Shown in pieces: positions 43,876 through 52,940 of a DNA stretch of 64,000 bases. Numbering within the stretch: position 1 is the first letter of the stretch; every line of letters begins with the position of its first letter. Source of the DNA: Chloroflexota bacterium (GTDB taxonomy: Bacteria; Chloroflexota; Chloroflexia; Chloroflexales; Roseiflexaceae); the NCBI GenBank assembly GCA_013388755.1, contig JACAEQ010000028.1, positions 1 through 64,000 on the forward strand, in the 5' to 3' direction. The position numbers were made by a program, and so were the translations under genes. The notes beneath the pieces were generated by a model, which did not search any database, was not told where the DNA came from, and was given only the letters and a program-made list of their open reading frames with translations.

Positions 43876-45693
43876 GTGGCACGTGTAGCCGTACCGACAA
43901 CCTGGATCGTGGCGCTGGGCCGGCAGCGTGGGCCATTACGAGTGTACCAGTGGCTCTGGCTGCTGATCTGTACGCTGGGGGCGCTGGTTGCTGCGGCGCC
44001 GCGCATCCTGTCGCAGCCGATCCGCTACGAAGCCATCGCCGTGACCAGCATTGACGCCGCCGGGCGCTATCGAGAACTCTACAGCGGTGGCCAACCCGAC
44101 GATGACTATCGCGCCGTTGAGGTACAGGCACTGGAGCTCCTCAAAGCGCGCCGCCCCGATCTGGGCGGCCCGACCTACAGCATACGCTTCGTACCCCGGG
44201 CCGATGGCTGGATCGAGATCATCGCCCTCGGGCGCACCCCGGCTGAAGCGCAGGCACTGGCCGACGAGGCCGCAGAGACCCTGGCGCGCGCGGTGCGCGC
44301 GGCGGGCGGGCGCGAGATTCTGCGCAACCTGATGGGCTGGGAACTGACCGAAGCATTGCAGGGGCGCGAACCGGAGACCAGGTTCCAGCGCCTGCTGCGC
44401 GAAATCATTCGGACGCAGGCCTTCCCGCTGAATCGCGCCGTCGAGCCGGTGTCGGCCCATATGACAGTGGACCAGCTACCTGCTGAGGAGCTGAGCGACC
44501 TGGCACGAGCCCTGGAGGTACGCGAGGAGCAACTCAGCCGCATTGACATACCGGGCCTGGATGCGCAGCGCGCAACCCTGACCGACGCAGCGCGGTTGCA
44601 GCAGATCACCGCCGATCTGCAACGCCTGGCGATGGGACGCCAGGCCATCCGTGATGCGCTTGGCTACCTGTATAGCAACCTGGGCGCCAGGTTTGCACCC
44701 GATACGCCGAGTGACGCCTACCGGGAAGCGCGCGCGGCATTGCCGGCAACGGCGGTTGACCGCCGGATACCACTCCTGCTGGCGCTGGCAACCGTGGTCG
44801 GGATGGTTTTTGGCGCGGCAGGCGTGGCGGTAGACAGCAGCGCCGGCGTGATGCGCAAGATCGTCGAGTTGTGGGCCTACCGCGAACTGATCCGCAACCT
44901 GGTGCTGCGCGATCTGCAGGTGCGCTACAAAGGGAGTGCGCTTGGCTATCTCTGGACGCAACTTGCGCCGCTTCTGCTCATGCTGGTTTTCTGGTTCGTC
45001 TTCAGCGCCTTCTTTCAGGCCGACATCGCCATGTTCCCGGTCTTCATCATGGTAGGCCTGCTGCCATGGAACTACGCCAATGAGGCGGTGAGCGGCGGCG
45101 CGCGCAGCGTCATTGAGAATGCGACACTTATCAAAAAGGTCTTCTTCCCACGTGAGGTACTTCCGCTGGTGGCAGTTCTCTCCAGCCTGGTTAACTTCGT
45201 GCTCTCACTACCGATGTTGTTGTTGATGATGGCAGTGGTACAACTGGCGTATGCGCCACTGCGCGCCGCAGGGCACTGGACGAATTTCTCGTGGACGTTC
45301 GCCTATGTGCCGGTGCTGCTTGGCATCCAGACGGTATTTCTGGCCGGTGTCGCACTCTTTCTCAGCGCAGTGGCCGTGCGCTATCGCGATACTGTCCACC
45401 TGATCGGCATCCTGTTGCAGTTCTGGTTCTTTCTCACGCCAGTCGTCTATTCGCTCGATCGTGTGGCCGGGCCACTGGCACAGGCGGTACGCTGGCTCAA
45501 TCCCATGGCCTCACTGGTTGAATTCTTCCGCGAAGTGCTGTATGGCAATGTTGTGGCAGCGAACCAGATCCCTACGCCCAACCTGCCCGCGCTCGACAGT
45601 GTGTTGCGCGTGTTGCTGACTGCACTGGCGACGCTGGCACTGGGTTACTGGTACTTCCAGCGCCGCAGCGGCGAGTTTGGCGAACGCCTATGA
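43876..45693 (+). CDS. Fusion of a Wzz-like domain to an ABC-2 polysaccharide export permease (Wzm-like)
   Basis: The 605-aa protein joins two modules normally encoded apart. Residues 1-320 look like a chain-length (Wzz-type) protein: transmembrane helix near 27-45, external region with YEAIAVTSIDAAG and helical heptads, second helix near 298-320. Residues 330-605 are an ABC-2 permease: IRNLVLRDLQVRYKGSALGYLWTQLAPLL, NATLIKKVFFPREVLPLVAVL, and RDTVHLIGILLQFWFFLTPVVYS. This family exports O-antigen or teichoic-acid-like polymers. The partner ATPase (Wzt) is not adjacent. GTG 43876 has GGAG; its stop overlaps the next gene (ATGA). Confidence 0.85.
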   Translation: MARVAVPTTWIVALGRQRGPLRVYQWLWLLICTLGALVAAAPRILSQPIRYEAIAVTSIDAAGRYRELYSGGQPDDDYRAVEVQALELLKARRPDLGGPTYSIRFVPRADGWIEIIALGRTPAEAQALADEAAETLARAVRAAGGREILRNLMGWELTEALQGREPETRFQRLLREIIRTQAFPLNRAVEPVSAHMTVDQLPAEELSDLARALEVREEQLSRIDIPGLDAQRATLTDAARLQQITADLQRLAMGRQAIRDALGYLYSNLGARFAPDTPSDAYREARAALPATAVDRRIPLLLALATVVGMVFGAAGVAVDSSAGVMRKIVELWAYRELIRNLVLRDLQVRYKGSALGYLWTQLAPLLLMLVFWFVFSAFFQADIAMFPVFIMVGLLPWNYANEAVSGGARSVIENATLIKKVFFPREVLPLVAVLSSLVNFVLSLPMLLLMMAVVQLAYAPLRAAGHWTNFSWTFAYVPVLLGIQTVFLAGVALFLSAVAVRYRDTVHLIGILLQFWFFLTPVVYSLDRVAGPLAQAVRWLNPMASLVEFFREVLYGNVVAANQIPTPNLPALDSVLRVLLTALATLALGYWYFQRRSGEFGERL

Positions 45694-48677
45694 ACGCTGT
45701 GGTTGTTGTTCCCCTGCATAATGGCGCTGCGCATATTGCCGTATGCCTGCACACACTCCTGGCGCAGCGGGATGTCACCTTCGACACGATCGTTGTCGAG
45801 AACGGCAGTACCGACGGGGGTGCAGAAATCGTCGCGCGCGGCTTTCCGCAGGTCGAATTGCTGCGCTTTACCGAACCGCTCGGCTTTGCCGGGGCATGCA
45901 ACCGCGGGATTGCACTGGCCCTGGAACGAGGTGTTGACGCGGTTGTCTTGCTGAACCAGGACACCGAGGTTGATCCCGGCTTTCTGGGTGCACTCCTGCG
46001 CCCGCTCGAAAACGACCGGGCCATCGGTGTCACTGGCGCCGTCGCGCGCTTCCCTGACGGGCGCATCCAGCATGCCGGCGCAGAGCTTGTGCAGCCGGCC
46101 GGCTATGGGCGGAACCTCGCCTACGGCGCGGCGGAACTCCCGCACGATCTGCCGGTGCCCGATTACCTGGCGTTCGTAGCAGCGGCTATGCGCGGATCGA
46201 TGCTGCGCACAATCGGCACGCTTGATGAAGGGTTCAACCCGGCATATTTCGAAGATGCCGATCTCTGTTTGCGCGCCGTTGCAGATGGATGGCGCCTGAA
46301 CCTGGCGCACGATGCAACACTGGTGCATCATGAAGGCGCTGTGGCGAATACCAGCTATCGCCACGCCGCCGTGATCGAGCGCAACCGTCTGCGCCTGGCG
46401 CTAAAGCATCGCGCGGTCGATGATCTCACGGGCCTGTTCTACGATGCTGAACGCGCGCAGATGCTGCGCCGCGCACTCGAAGGAAGCGCGCAGGTGCTGC
46501 GACAGGCATATGGCCGGGCGCTGATTGACCTGCCAGATATTGCGGTGCAACGCGATATGAGCGCGAAGGAGCAGGAGCAACTCGCGACCCTGCTGGCGTC
46601 ATTGCGCGATGAAGCCGGCACGCGCGAGCGGGTGAGCCGGGTGTGGGGGCTCGGAATTGGGAAGTGGGAAATTGAGACAGGAGACACGGCGAACCGGAGA
46701 CACGGCGAACCGGAGACACGGCGAACCGGAGACACGGCGAACCGGAGACATGGTGAGCGGGGGACACGGCGAGCGGGAAATGCCGAGCCTGCGGGATGGA
46801 GAGAAGAGGAGAGGGGGAAAGGCGAAGAGTGGAACAATTCAACCTGCAACGTGCCACCGTCAATCCCTGTCACCATCATCATCCTGACCTGGAACGGCCT
46901 GGAGTATACCCGGCGTTGTATTGAGAGCATTCGCGTGCACACCCGTGATGTGGATTACCACCTGCTCGTGGTTGATAACGGCAGTAGCGACGGAACGCTG
47001 GAATGGCTGCGCGAACAGCAGGATATCACACTCATTGCCAATGAGCGCAACCTGGGATTCACGCGCGGCAACAATCAGGGAATGGCCGCCGTACCACCCG
47101 AGCATGACATCCTGCTGCTGAACAACGACACCGTCATTCTGCACGATGGCTGGCTTGGCCATCTGCGCGACGTGGCTCACAGTCACCCGCGGATTGGCAT
47201 CGCCGGCTGTCTTCTGCTGCATAGCAACGGCCTGTTGCAGCACGCCGGCACATACATGCCGGGCGACAGTTTCTGGGGTCATCAGATCGGCGGCGGCGAA
47301 ACCTATATCGGCCAGTACCCCGGTGTGCGTGATGTCGAGGGAATCACCGGCGCGTGCATGTATATCAGGAATGATCTGCGCGCCGCAATCGGCGGCCTCG
47401 ACGAAGCATATGTGTCGTACTTCGAAGACACCGACTATTGCCTGCGCGCGCGCCAGGCGGGCTTCAGGGTTGTCTGCACTGGCGGCGCGCGGGTTATGCA
47501 TCACGAAAATACCAGCTCGCGGGTCAATAATGCCGCCTGGCGCGCGCTGTGGGATGTTGGGCGCGAGACATTCATACAGCGCTGGGGCGCTTATTACAGG
47601 CAAAAGTATAACCGCGCCGTCGTGTGGCACTCGCTGGTTGCAGCGCCATCAGGGTATGCGACGTCGTCGCGTGAGCTGGTGGTGGAACTCGACCGGCGTG
47701 GGATTGATGTGCGGCTGGCATGTATTTTCGGCACCGATTATACCGAGCCGCTGACCCGGGATCCGCGCGTTGATCAGATGCGCAACCGCCCAAAAGATAA
47801 CCGCCTGCCGCAGGTTGTGTATAGCCAGGCGGACGCCTTTATCAAGAACAGCGGCAGCTATCGCATCGGTTATACCATGCTGGAAGCCGATCGCCTGCCG
47901 GACGAATGGGTCTACCAGGCAAACCAGATGGACGAAGTATGGACGCCGACGCACTGGGGCGCTGACGTCTTCCGCGCCAGCGGCGTGCGCCGGCCCATTC
48001 ACGTCGTGCCCCTGGGGATCAATCCGGATTACTTCCATCCCGGCATCACAGGGCACAAGCCGGCCAACCGGTATGTGTTCCTCTCGGTATTCGAATGGAT
48101 TGAGCGCAAAGCGCCCGAACTGTTGATCCGCGCCTATCTCCGGTCGTTTCGCCGCGGCGACGACGTCGTGTTGCTGCTGAAAACCTTCAACCATGATCCC
48201 GGCTTCGATATTGCGCGCCACATAAGCGAACTGACGCGCGGTGAGGGGCCGCCGATTATCGTGTTGCCAAACCAGAAACTGGCGGCGTATCAGCTTGGCA
48301 GCCTGTACCGTAGCGCCGATTGTTTCGTTCTGCCGACGCGCGGCGAAGGCTGGGGGATGCCGACCCTGGAAGCCATGGCATGCGGTTTGCCGGTGATTTC
48401 GACCGGGTGGGGCGCGCAGAGCGAATTTCTACACAGCGGCGTCGGCTACCCATTGCAGATTCGTGGTCTGATCCCTGCCGACGCACGTTCACCCTACTAC
48501 CGTGGCCTGCGCTGGGCCGACCCGGATATCGACCATCTTTGCGCGCTCATGCGCCATGTTTATGAACATCCCGCCGAGGCACGCGCGGTGGGTGAACGCG
48601 CGGCGGCCGAGGCACAGGTGCGCTGGACGTGGGCACATGCAACGCAACGCATCATTGATCGGCTGGAGGCAATATGA
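45690..48677 (+). CDS. Three-domain glycosyltransferase: GT2-GT2-GT4
   Basis: The 995-aa protein has two GT2 domains (about 1-290: VVVPLHNGAAHIAV, VVENGSTDGG, LLNQDTEVDPGF, FEDADLCLRA; about 391-650: TIIILTWNGLEYTR, VVDNGSSDGT, LLNNDTVILHDGW, FEDTDYCLRARQAG) and a GT4 domain (about 655-995: DEVWTPTHWGADVF, VVPLGINPDYFHP, LPTRGEGWGMPTLEAMACG). The first two are joined by a charged linker encoded by six 16-nt repeats. It probably adds three successive sugars to the polymer exported by the upstream permease. The start and stop both overlap neighbours by four bases (ATGA), so translation is coupled through the locus. Confidence 0.85.
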   Translation: MNAVVVVPLHNGAAHIAVCLHTLLAQRDVTFDTIVVENGSTDGGAEIVARGFPQVELLRFTEPLGFAGACNRGIALALERGVDAVVLLNQDTEVDPGFLGALLRPLENDRAIGVTGAVARFPDGRIQHAGAELVQPAGYGRNLAYGAAELPHDLPVPDYLAFVAAAMRGSMLRTIGTLDEGFNPAYFEDADLCLRAVADGWRLNLAHDATLVHHEGAVANTSYRHAAVIERNRLRLALKHRAVDDLTGLFYDAERAQMLRRALEGSAQVLRQAYGRALIDLPDIAVQRDMSAKEQEQLATLLASLRDEAGTRERVSRVWGLGIGKWEIETGDTANRRHGEPETRRTGDTANRRHGERGTRRAGNAEPAGWREEERGKGEEWNNSTCNVPPSIPVTIIILTWNGLEYTRRCIESIRVHTRDVDYHLLVVDNGSSDGTLEWLREQQDITLIANERNLGFTRGNNQGMAAVPPEHDILLLNNDTVILHDGWLGHLRDVAHSHPRIGIAGCLLLHSNGLLQHAGTYMPGDSFWGHQIGGGETYIGQYPGVRDVEGITGACMYIRNDLRAAIGGLDEAYVSYFEDTDYCLRARQAGFRVVCTGGARVMHHENTSSRVNNAAWRALWDVGRETFIQRWGAYYRQKYNRAVVWHSLVAAPSGYATSSRELVVELDRRGIDVRLACIFGTDYTEPLTRDPRVDQMRNRPKDNRLPQVVYSQADAFIKNSGSYRIGYTMLEADRLPDEWVYQANQMDEVWTPTHWGADVFRASGVRRPIHVVPLGINPDYFHPGITGHKPANRYVFLSVFEWIERKAPELLIRAYLRSFRRGDDVVLLLKTFNHDPGFDIARHISELTRGEGPPIIVLPNQKLAAYQLGSLYRSADCFVLPTRGEGWGMPTLEAMACGLPVISTGWGAQSEFLHSGVGYPLQIRGLIPADARSPYYRGLRWADPDIDHLCALMRHVYEHPAEARAVGERAAAEAQVRWTWAHATQRIIDRLEAI
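46683..46778 (+). repeat. Six 16-nt tandem repeats between GT2 domains
   Basis: GACACGGCGAACCGGA is repeated four times perfectly (46683-46746) and twice with changes (46747-46778). Six units make 96 nt, which stays in frame, but one unit (16 nt) does not, so copy-number change would switch off the downstream GT2-GT4 part. Confidence 0.85.
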
Positions 48678-49222
48678 CGATCTACTGGGTGAATACCGAC
48701 AGCGATAATGCGCTGGATTTGATGACGGCGGTGGAACGCGCCCTGGAAAGCGGCGCCACCGGCACGCCACCACCGCCCGGCATGTCGTCTGCGCCGGCCA
48801 CACCCACCGATTCCGGCGATGCCTACCTGGCCGAGAATATGGCGCTGGCGCGCGCAACCTGGACCGTCGATCCTCACCGGATCGTGGTGTCGAGCCGGCC
48901 AGGAGTGGCAGCGGCCATCAATGCCTTTCAACGCCTGGCGCGCCGCGCGACCTGGTGGTACGCATTGCCGCAGTGGTTGCAGATCAGCGAGTTCCACGGT
49001 GCCGTGGTGCGGGCACTCGATGCGCTGGCCGAGAAAGAACGGCTGCTCGGCATCCGTGTGCGCGAGATCGAGCAGATGCGCCTGCCCGCGCACCTGTTTG
49101 CCCTGCAACAGCAGGTGGCCGGGTTGCGCACCGAACGTGATCTCCTCGAACGACGGGTGGCCGAACTGGAGGCGCGCCTGGCAACACTGGACAATCATGC
49201 CTCAACCGGAACCACAACTTGA
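48674..49222 (+). CDS. Unknown coiled-coil protein, glycan-locus helper family A
   Basis: I do not recognise this 182-aa protein. It has a short N-terminal segment (MTIYWVNTDSD), a Pro-rich stretch, the block DSGDAYLAENMALARATWTVDP, an R-rich WWYALPQWLQISEFH segment, and a C-terminal coiled coil (QQQVAGLRTERDLLERRVAELEARL). The order GDAYLA...W.V.P...WW.L...H...LD.L...E is repeated in the protein at 52941, so they are paralogues. It overlaps the GT genes on both sides (4 nt and 26 nt), suggesting a cytoplasmic scaffold for glycosyltransferases. That role is inference. Confidence 0.65.
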   Translation: MTIYWVNTDSDNALDLMTAVERALESGATGTPPPPGMSSAPATPTDSGDAYLAENMALARATWTVDPHRIVVSSRPGVAAAINAFQRLARRATWWYALPQWLQISEFHGAVVRALDALAEKERLLGIRVREIEQMRLPAHLFALQQQVAGLRTERDLLERRVAELEARLATLDNHASTGTTT

Positions 49223-50357
49223 TATCGTCTGGCAGTCGCGCTGGGGCATTCCAAACGGCTACGCGGTGTCGTCAGAGGCGCTGGCGATCGAACTGGCGGC
49301 ACGCGGCGTTAACCTGATGCACCGGCCAACACCATGGCCCGTGCGCGGCACCGTGCGTCACCCGGCGCTGCTTGCGGCCATGGCCCGCACACCGCGTGAC
49401 GATGCCCTGCAGGTCAGTTATGATCAGGCTGACCTGTTCGATATCAGCCATCCCGGGTACAGGATCGGCTATACCATGCTTGAGGTTGATGGCCTGCCGC
49501 GCGAATGGGTCGCGGCGTGTAACGCCATGGATGAAGTGTGGACGCCGAGTCGCTGGGGAGTGCAGGTCTTCGCCAGCGCCGGCGTTACCCGTCCAGTCTA
49601 TGGTATGCCACTCGGGTACGACCCGGCGCGCTTTCACCCTGACGGCCCGGCTCATCGTCTTGATGGACGGTTTACATTCCTGTCAGTATTCGAGTGGGGC
49701 GAGCGAAAAGCGCCGGAGATCTTGCTGCGCGCCTATGCCGCGGCGTTCACCCGGCGCGACGATGTGCTGCTGCTTCTGCGGGTGAACAACTTTGACGCCG
49801 AGGTTGACGTGGCGCGGCAGATCGAGGCACTCCGCCTCCCCACCGATGCCCCGCCCATTGTGTTGCTCTACAATCGCCAGATCGCCGGCGATAGCCTGGG
49901 AACGCTCTACCGCAGCACGGATTGCTTTGTGTTACCGACGCGTGGCGAGGGATGGGGGTTGCCCATTCTGGAGGCGATGGCGTGCGGTTTGCCAGTGATT
50001 GCTACGGACTGGAGTGGCCAGACCGAATTCTTCCATCAAGACGTCGGCTATCCGCTGCGTGTGCGCCGCCTGGTCAGCGCGGAGGCAAAGTGCCCCTACT
50101 ACCTGGGATGGCGCTGGGCCGAGCCGGACGGCGAGCACCTGGCAACATTGATGCGCCATGTCTATGATCATCCAGCCGAGGCGCGCACCGTGGGCATACG
50201 CGCGGCGCAGGAAGCGGCAGCGCGCTGGACGTGGGCACACGCGGCGGAACAGATTCGCAACCGGCTCATCGAAATAACCGGCACCACCACAGATGTCTCT
50301 CTCCTGGCACGGCACAGCTCCGGTAGAATCGGCAGATTGGCCGGGTTGCGCCTGTAG
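49197..50357 (+). CDS. GT4 glycosyltransferase
   Basis: The 386-aa protein is a GT-B fold GT4 transferase, a clear paralogue of the C-terminal domain of the 995-aa protein: LDIVWQSRWGIPNGYAVSSE, DEVWTPSRWGVQVFASAGVTRP, FLSVFEWGERKAPEILLRAY, and the nucleotide-sugar motif LPTRGEGWGLPILEAMACGLPV. The ATG at 49197 overlaps the previous gene by 26 nt. The longer open frame from 48819 runs through that gene in another frame and is not used. Retaining-type transfer in a surface glycan is likely; donor and acceptor are unknown. Confidence 0.85.
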   Translation: MPQPEPQLDIVWQSRWGIPNGYAVSSEALAIELAARGVNLMHRPTPWPVRGTVRHPALLAAMARTPRDDALQVSYDQADLFDISHPGYRIGYTMLEVDGLPREWVAACNAMDEVWTPSRWGVQVFASAGVTRPVYGMPLGYDPARFHPDGPAHRLDGRFTFLSVFEWGERKAPEILLRAYAAAFTRRDDVLLLLRVNNFDAEVDVARQIEALRLPTDAPPIVLLYNRQIAGDSLGTLYRSTDCFVLPTRGEGWGLPILEAMACGLPVIATDWSGQTEFFHQDVGYPLRVRRLVSAEAKCPYYLGWRWAEPDGEHLATLMRHVYDHPAEARTVGIRAAQEAAARWTWAHAAEQIRNRLIEITGTTTDVSLLARHSSGRIGRLAGLRL

Positions 50358-50369
50358 CACGGATCATGT

Positions 50370-52787
50370 ATGCGCCTGCGAATATCCCCGGCCGTCGCAA
50401 CATTCAGCGTCGACATCTTATTGACGCTTGGGATTGCCCTGGTTGCTGCCTGGTTGTTGCTGCGGCCACTCGAAACCCGGCACGTCATCACCGTTGGCGC
50501 AAACGATCGCGGCGTCAGCGGCGGATTGCATGAGCCGGAAATCAGCGCCTCGGAGGGACGCCCCTTCCGCTGGACCACGGGCCTGGCGACGATTCGCCTC
50601 GCTGCGATGGGCTTCAGTAACCATTCACTCGGGCTGCGCATGTCGAGCGCTGCCGGTGCGTCGTCGCTGCTCGTCTCCCTCAACGAAAAGGAACTCGCCA
50701 CACTGGCGGTGACCCCGGCGCCGCGTACATATCACCTGTTCATCCCCGCCGAATGGATACGCGCCAGCGGCAACACCGTGACAGTACGCAGCGCCACGGT
50801 CCAGCAACCCGGCGACCGGCGCGATCTTGGCGTGGCGCTCTTTTCTGTCGGGCTCGCGGCGCTCGACGCGCAGTGGTGGCTGGCGCCGGCACAGACGGCG
50901 GCAATCACCTGCGCGACGCTGCTGTTACTGTTCACGCTGCGCCGCCTCGACGCCGGGCGAATCCGCTGGCTGATTGCGATCCTGTTCGCCGCGATCAGCC
51001 TGAGTATGCGCCATTCCGATCTGCGCTTCAACCAGCGCTGGGAGGCGCTGCTGCTGACGCTGGGCATGGCAGGCGTATTCATACTTGGCCTGACGCTGAT
51101 CCGTGTCAGTGCGCCCGATAGCCGTCTGAAGCAATCCAGCACGGGTAACCGTCCACCTTCAACCTTCAACCTTCAACTCTCAACCCTCATTTTGTACACC
51201 TTGCTTACCATCCTCCTACTCGCCCCGCTCATCCCCAATCCCGCTACCCATATTCCCGGCCCTCCCGGCGACAATCTGGAGTATGTCTGGAAGATCCAGT
51301 GGTTCGCCAGCGCCCTGGCAGAACGGCGCTCGCCGGCCTTCGTACCGCACCTCTTTTTCCCTGCCGGTTACGAACTGGCCTATTCCGAGTTATCCCCGGC
51401 GCATACCTTGCTCGGCCTGCCTCTCACTGCCGTGAGCGGTGCGGTCATCACGTACAACGTCCTGATTGCAACCTCATTCGTGCTGACCGCACTCTTTACC
51501 ATGCTTCTGGCGGAACGTATCGGCGCAGGAACCTTCGGCGCATTCATTGCCGGCGCCGGCGTCGGGTTCTGTCTGTGGCGGTATCAGCATATTCTCGGGC
51601 AGATGAACATGATCGGCACGCAATGGGTCGTGCTGGCGATCTATGGCCTGGAAGGGTTTCTGCGCCAGCGCCGTACCATTGATGCGTTACTGACCGGGCT
51701 TGGCGTCGCACTGGCGGCATGGTCATCGTGGTATTACGGGCCGACACTCTGGCTGTTGCTGGCGCTCTGGGCGCTGCTACGCTGGCCATGGCGCGAGACG
51801 CGCGCGATCCTAGCAGCATGGCGCCCGGCCCTGGCGGCGCCGCTTGTGGCGCTCGCGCTGCTCGCCCCCTACGCCCACCCGACTGTCCAGGCCCTGCGGG
51901 GCGGTGAGACGCGCCACGATTACGCCATGCTCCTGCTCCTCTCGGCACGCCCGCTCGACTATCTCGCACCAAGCCGCTATCATGCGTTGTGGGGGGGCTG
52001 GGCAGCACGTGTCGCGTCGGACACTGCCGGGGCGCAACTGGTTGCGCCCGGTGTATCGCTACTCATCCTGGCCGGCGTCGGTTTGTGGCGCTGGCGCAAG
52101 CAACGTGTGGCGTGGATGCTGTTTACCGTGGGCACAGCAAGTGTCGTGATGAGTCTGGGACCGGAGTTACGCGTCGGTGATGCCGTCATCCCGCTGCCGG
52201 CGTTACTGGCCTACGACTATGTTCCTGTGCTGGGCAGCATTCGCAGCTGGTCGCGCGTCGCGCTGTATGCGCAGATCTGCATCGGCCTGCTGGCGGGCCT
52301 CGGCCTGGCGGGATTCGCGCAGTGGCGCCGGCCCGGGCGTATCGCGGGCGCCATCCTTGTACTGGGGGTCGTGCTGGAGATCATGCATGCCGCACCCTGG
52401 CATACGACGACCGGTCCACGTCCGGTTGACAGATGGCTGGCACAACAACCAGGACGCGGCGCGACGCTCGAGGTTCCTGACTCATTCGCCGGCCCGATTG
52501 AATACTACACCCTCTTCTCAGGGCATCCGAGCCTGACAGGGTATGGCACATTTGAACCTGCCGGCGCAACTGCCGATATGGCATGGTTGCGCGAGTTTCC
52601 GTCGGCCCGCTCCGTGACGACGATCCAGCGCCTCGGCGGTGAATATGTACTCGTCCAGCGTGACGCAATGGACCGCGCGCGGCCGGGATGGCGCGACCAG
52701 GCAATGCAGCGACCAGAACTGGCGCGGGTATATGATGATGAGACGTATACTGTTTATCAGGTTAGAACGTTGAACGTTAAACGTTGA
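50370..52787 (+). CDS. Large membrane protein, GT-C/YfhO-like
   Basis: The 805-aa protein has an N-terminal helix (about 15-33), an external beta-rich domain (about 35-165), and about a dozen hydrophobic segments. It is related to the 576-aa protein at 42117 through GPPGDNLEYVWKIQWFASAL and RPVDRWLAQQPG. Three CTTCAAC heptamers (51157-51177) encode a polar STFNLQLST loop between membrane segments. The C-terminus runs into the heptamer array, and its last codons and stop lie within it, so its true end may vary. The start is 12 nt after the GT4 gene. Confidence 0.65.
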   Translation: MRLRISPAVATFSVDILLTLGIALVAAWLLLRPLETRHVITVGANDRGVSGGLHEPEISASEGRPFRWTTGLATIRLAAMGFSNHSLGLRMSSAAGASSLLVSLNEKELATLAVTPAPRTYHLFIPAEWIRASGNTVTVRSATVQQPGDRRDLGVALFSVGLAALDAQWWLAPAQTAAITCATLLLLFTLRRLDAGRIRWLIAILFAAISLSMRHSDLRFNQRWEALLLTLGMAGVFILGLTLIRVSAPDSRLKQSSTGNRPPSTFNLQLSTLILYTLLTILLLAPLIPNPATHIPGPPGDNLEYVWKIQWFASALAERRSPAFVPHLFFPAGYELAYSELSPAHTLLGLPLTAVSGAVITYNVLIATSFVLTALFTMLLAERIGAGTFGAFIAGAGVGFCLWRYQHILGQMNMIGTQWVVLAIYGLEGFLRQRRTIDALLTGLGVALAAWSSWYYGPTLWLLLALWALLRWPWRETRAILAAWRPALAAPLVALALLAPYAHPTVQALRGGETRHDYAMLLLLSARPLDYLAPSRYHALWGGWAARVASDTAGAQLVAPGVSLLILAGVGLWRWRKQRVAWMLFTVGTASVVMSLGPELRVGDAVIPLPALLAYDYVPVLGSIRSWSRVALYAQICIGLLAGLGLAGFAQWRRPGRIAGAILVLGVVLEIMHAAPWHTTTGPRPVDRWLAQQPGRGATLEVPDSFAGPIEYYTLFSGHPSLTGYGTFEPAGATADMAWLREFPSARSVTTIQRLGGEYVLVQRDAMDRARPGWRDQAMQRPELARVYDDETYTVYQVRTLNVKR
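51157..51184 (+). repeat. CTTCAAC heptamers inside the 805-aa membrane protein gene
   Basis: CTTCAAC is repeated three times (51157-51177) with a degenerate fourth unit, TCTCAAC. Seven is not a multiple of three. The unit is close to the reverse complement of the CGTTGAA unit in the array at 52768. Confidence 0.7.
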
Positions 52788-52921
52788 ACGTTAAACGTTG
52801 CACGTTGGGCGTTGCACGTTGCACGTTGCACGTTGGGCGTTGCACGTTGCACGTTGGGCGTTGCACGTTGCACGTTGGGCGTTGCACGTTGCACGTTGAG
52901 CGTTGCACGTTGCACGTTGGG
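52768..52921. repeat. 22-copy heptanucleotide array (CGTTGCA/CGTTGGG)
   Basis: Twenty-two consecutive heptamers of the form CGTTGNN or CGTTAAA fill 52768-52921. The second half repeats a 21-nt super-unit, CGTTGCA CGTTGCA CGTTGGG. The array begins in the last codons of the 805-aa gene, carries its stop, and ends 19 nt before the next start. Related CGTTCAA/CGTTGAA motifs flank the reductase gene at 62789-63784. Confidence 0.9.
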
Positions 52922-52940
52922 AGCGGAGGAGCAAGCAACC

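Noticed and set aside
43876-45693. Frameshift or assembly error joining two genes (Wzz-like and Wzm-like)
   Set aside because: The frame is open throughout with consistent codon use, and the junction lies after a second transmembrane helix, so a genuine fusion is more likely; sequencing confirmation would still help.
46683-46778. 16-nt repeats as a CRISPR or phage attachment site
   Set aside because: They are head-to-tail without spacers, lie inside an open reading frame, and have no integrase nearby.
48819-49196. Longer N-terminus for the GT4 protein at 49197
   Set aside because: This part overlaps the 182-aa gene in another frame, and GT4 similarity begins only at 49197.
52768-52921. Regularly spaced repeats that might be a CRISPR array
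   Set aside because: The units are contiguous heptamers with no unique spacers, and no cas genes are near.
52812-52940. N-terminal extension of the 139-aa protein through the heptamer array
   Set aside because: It encodes a Cys-rich repeat (ARCTLGV) with no family match; a good ribosome-binding site and GTG at 52941 mark the real start.
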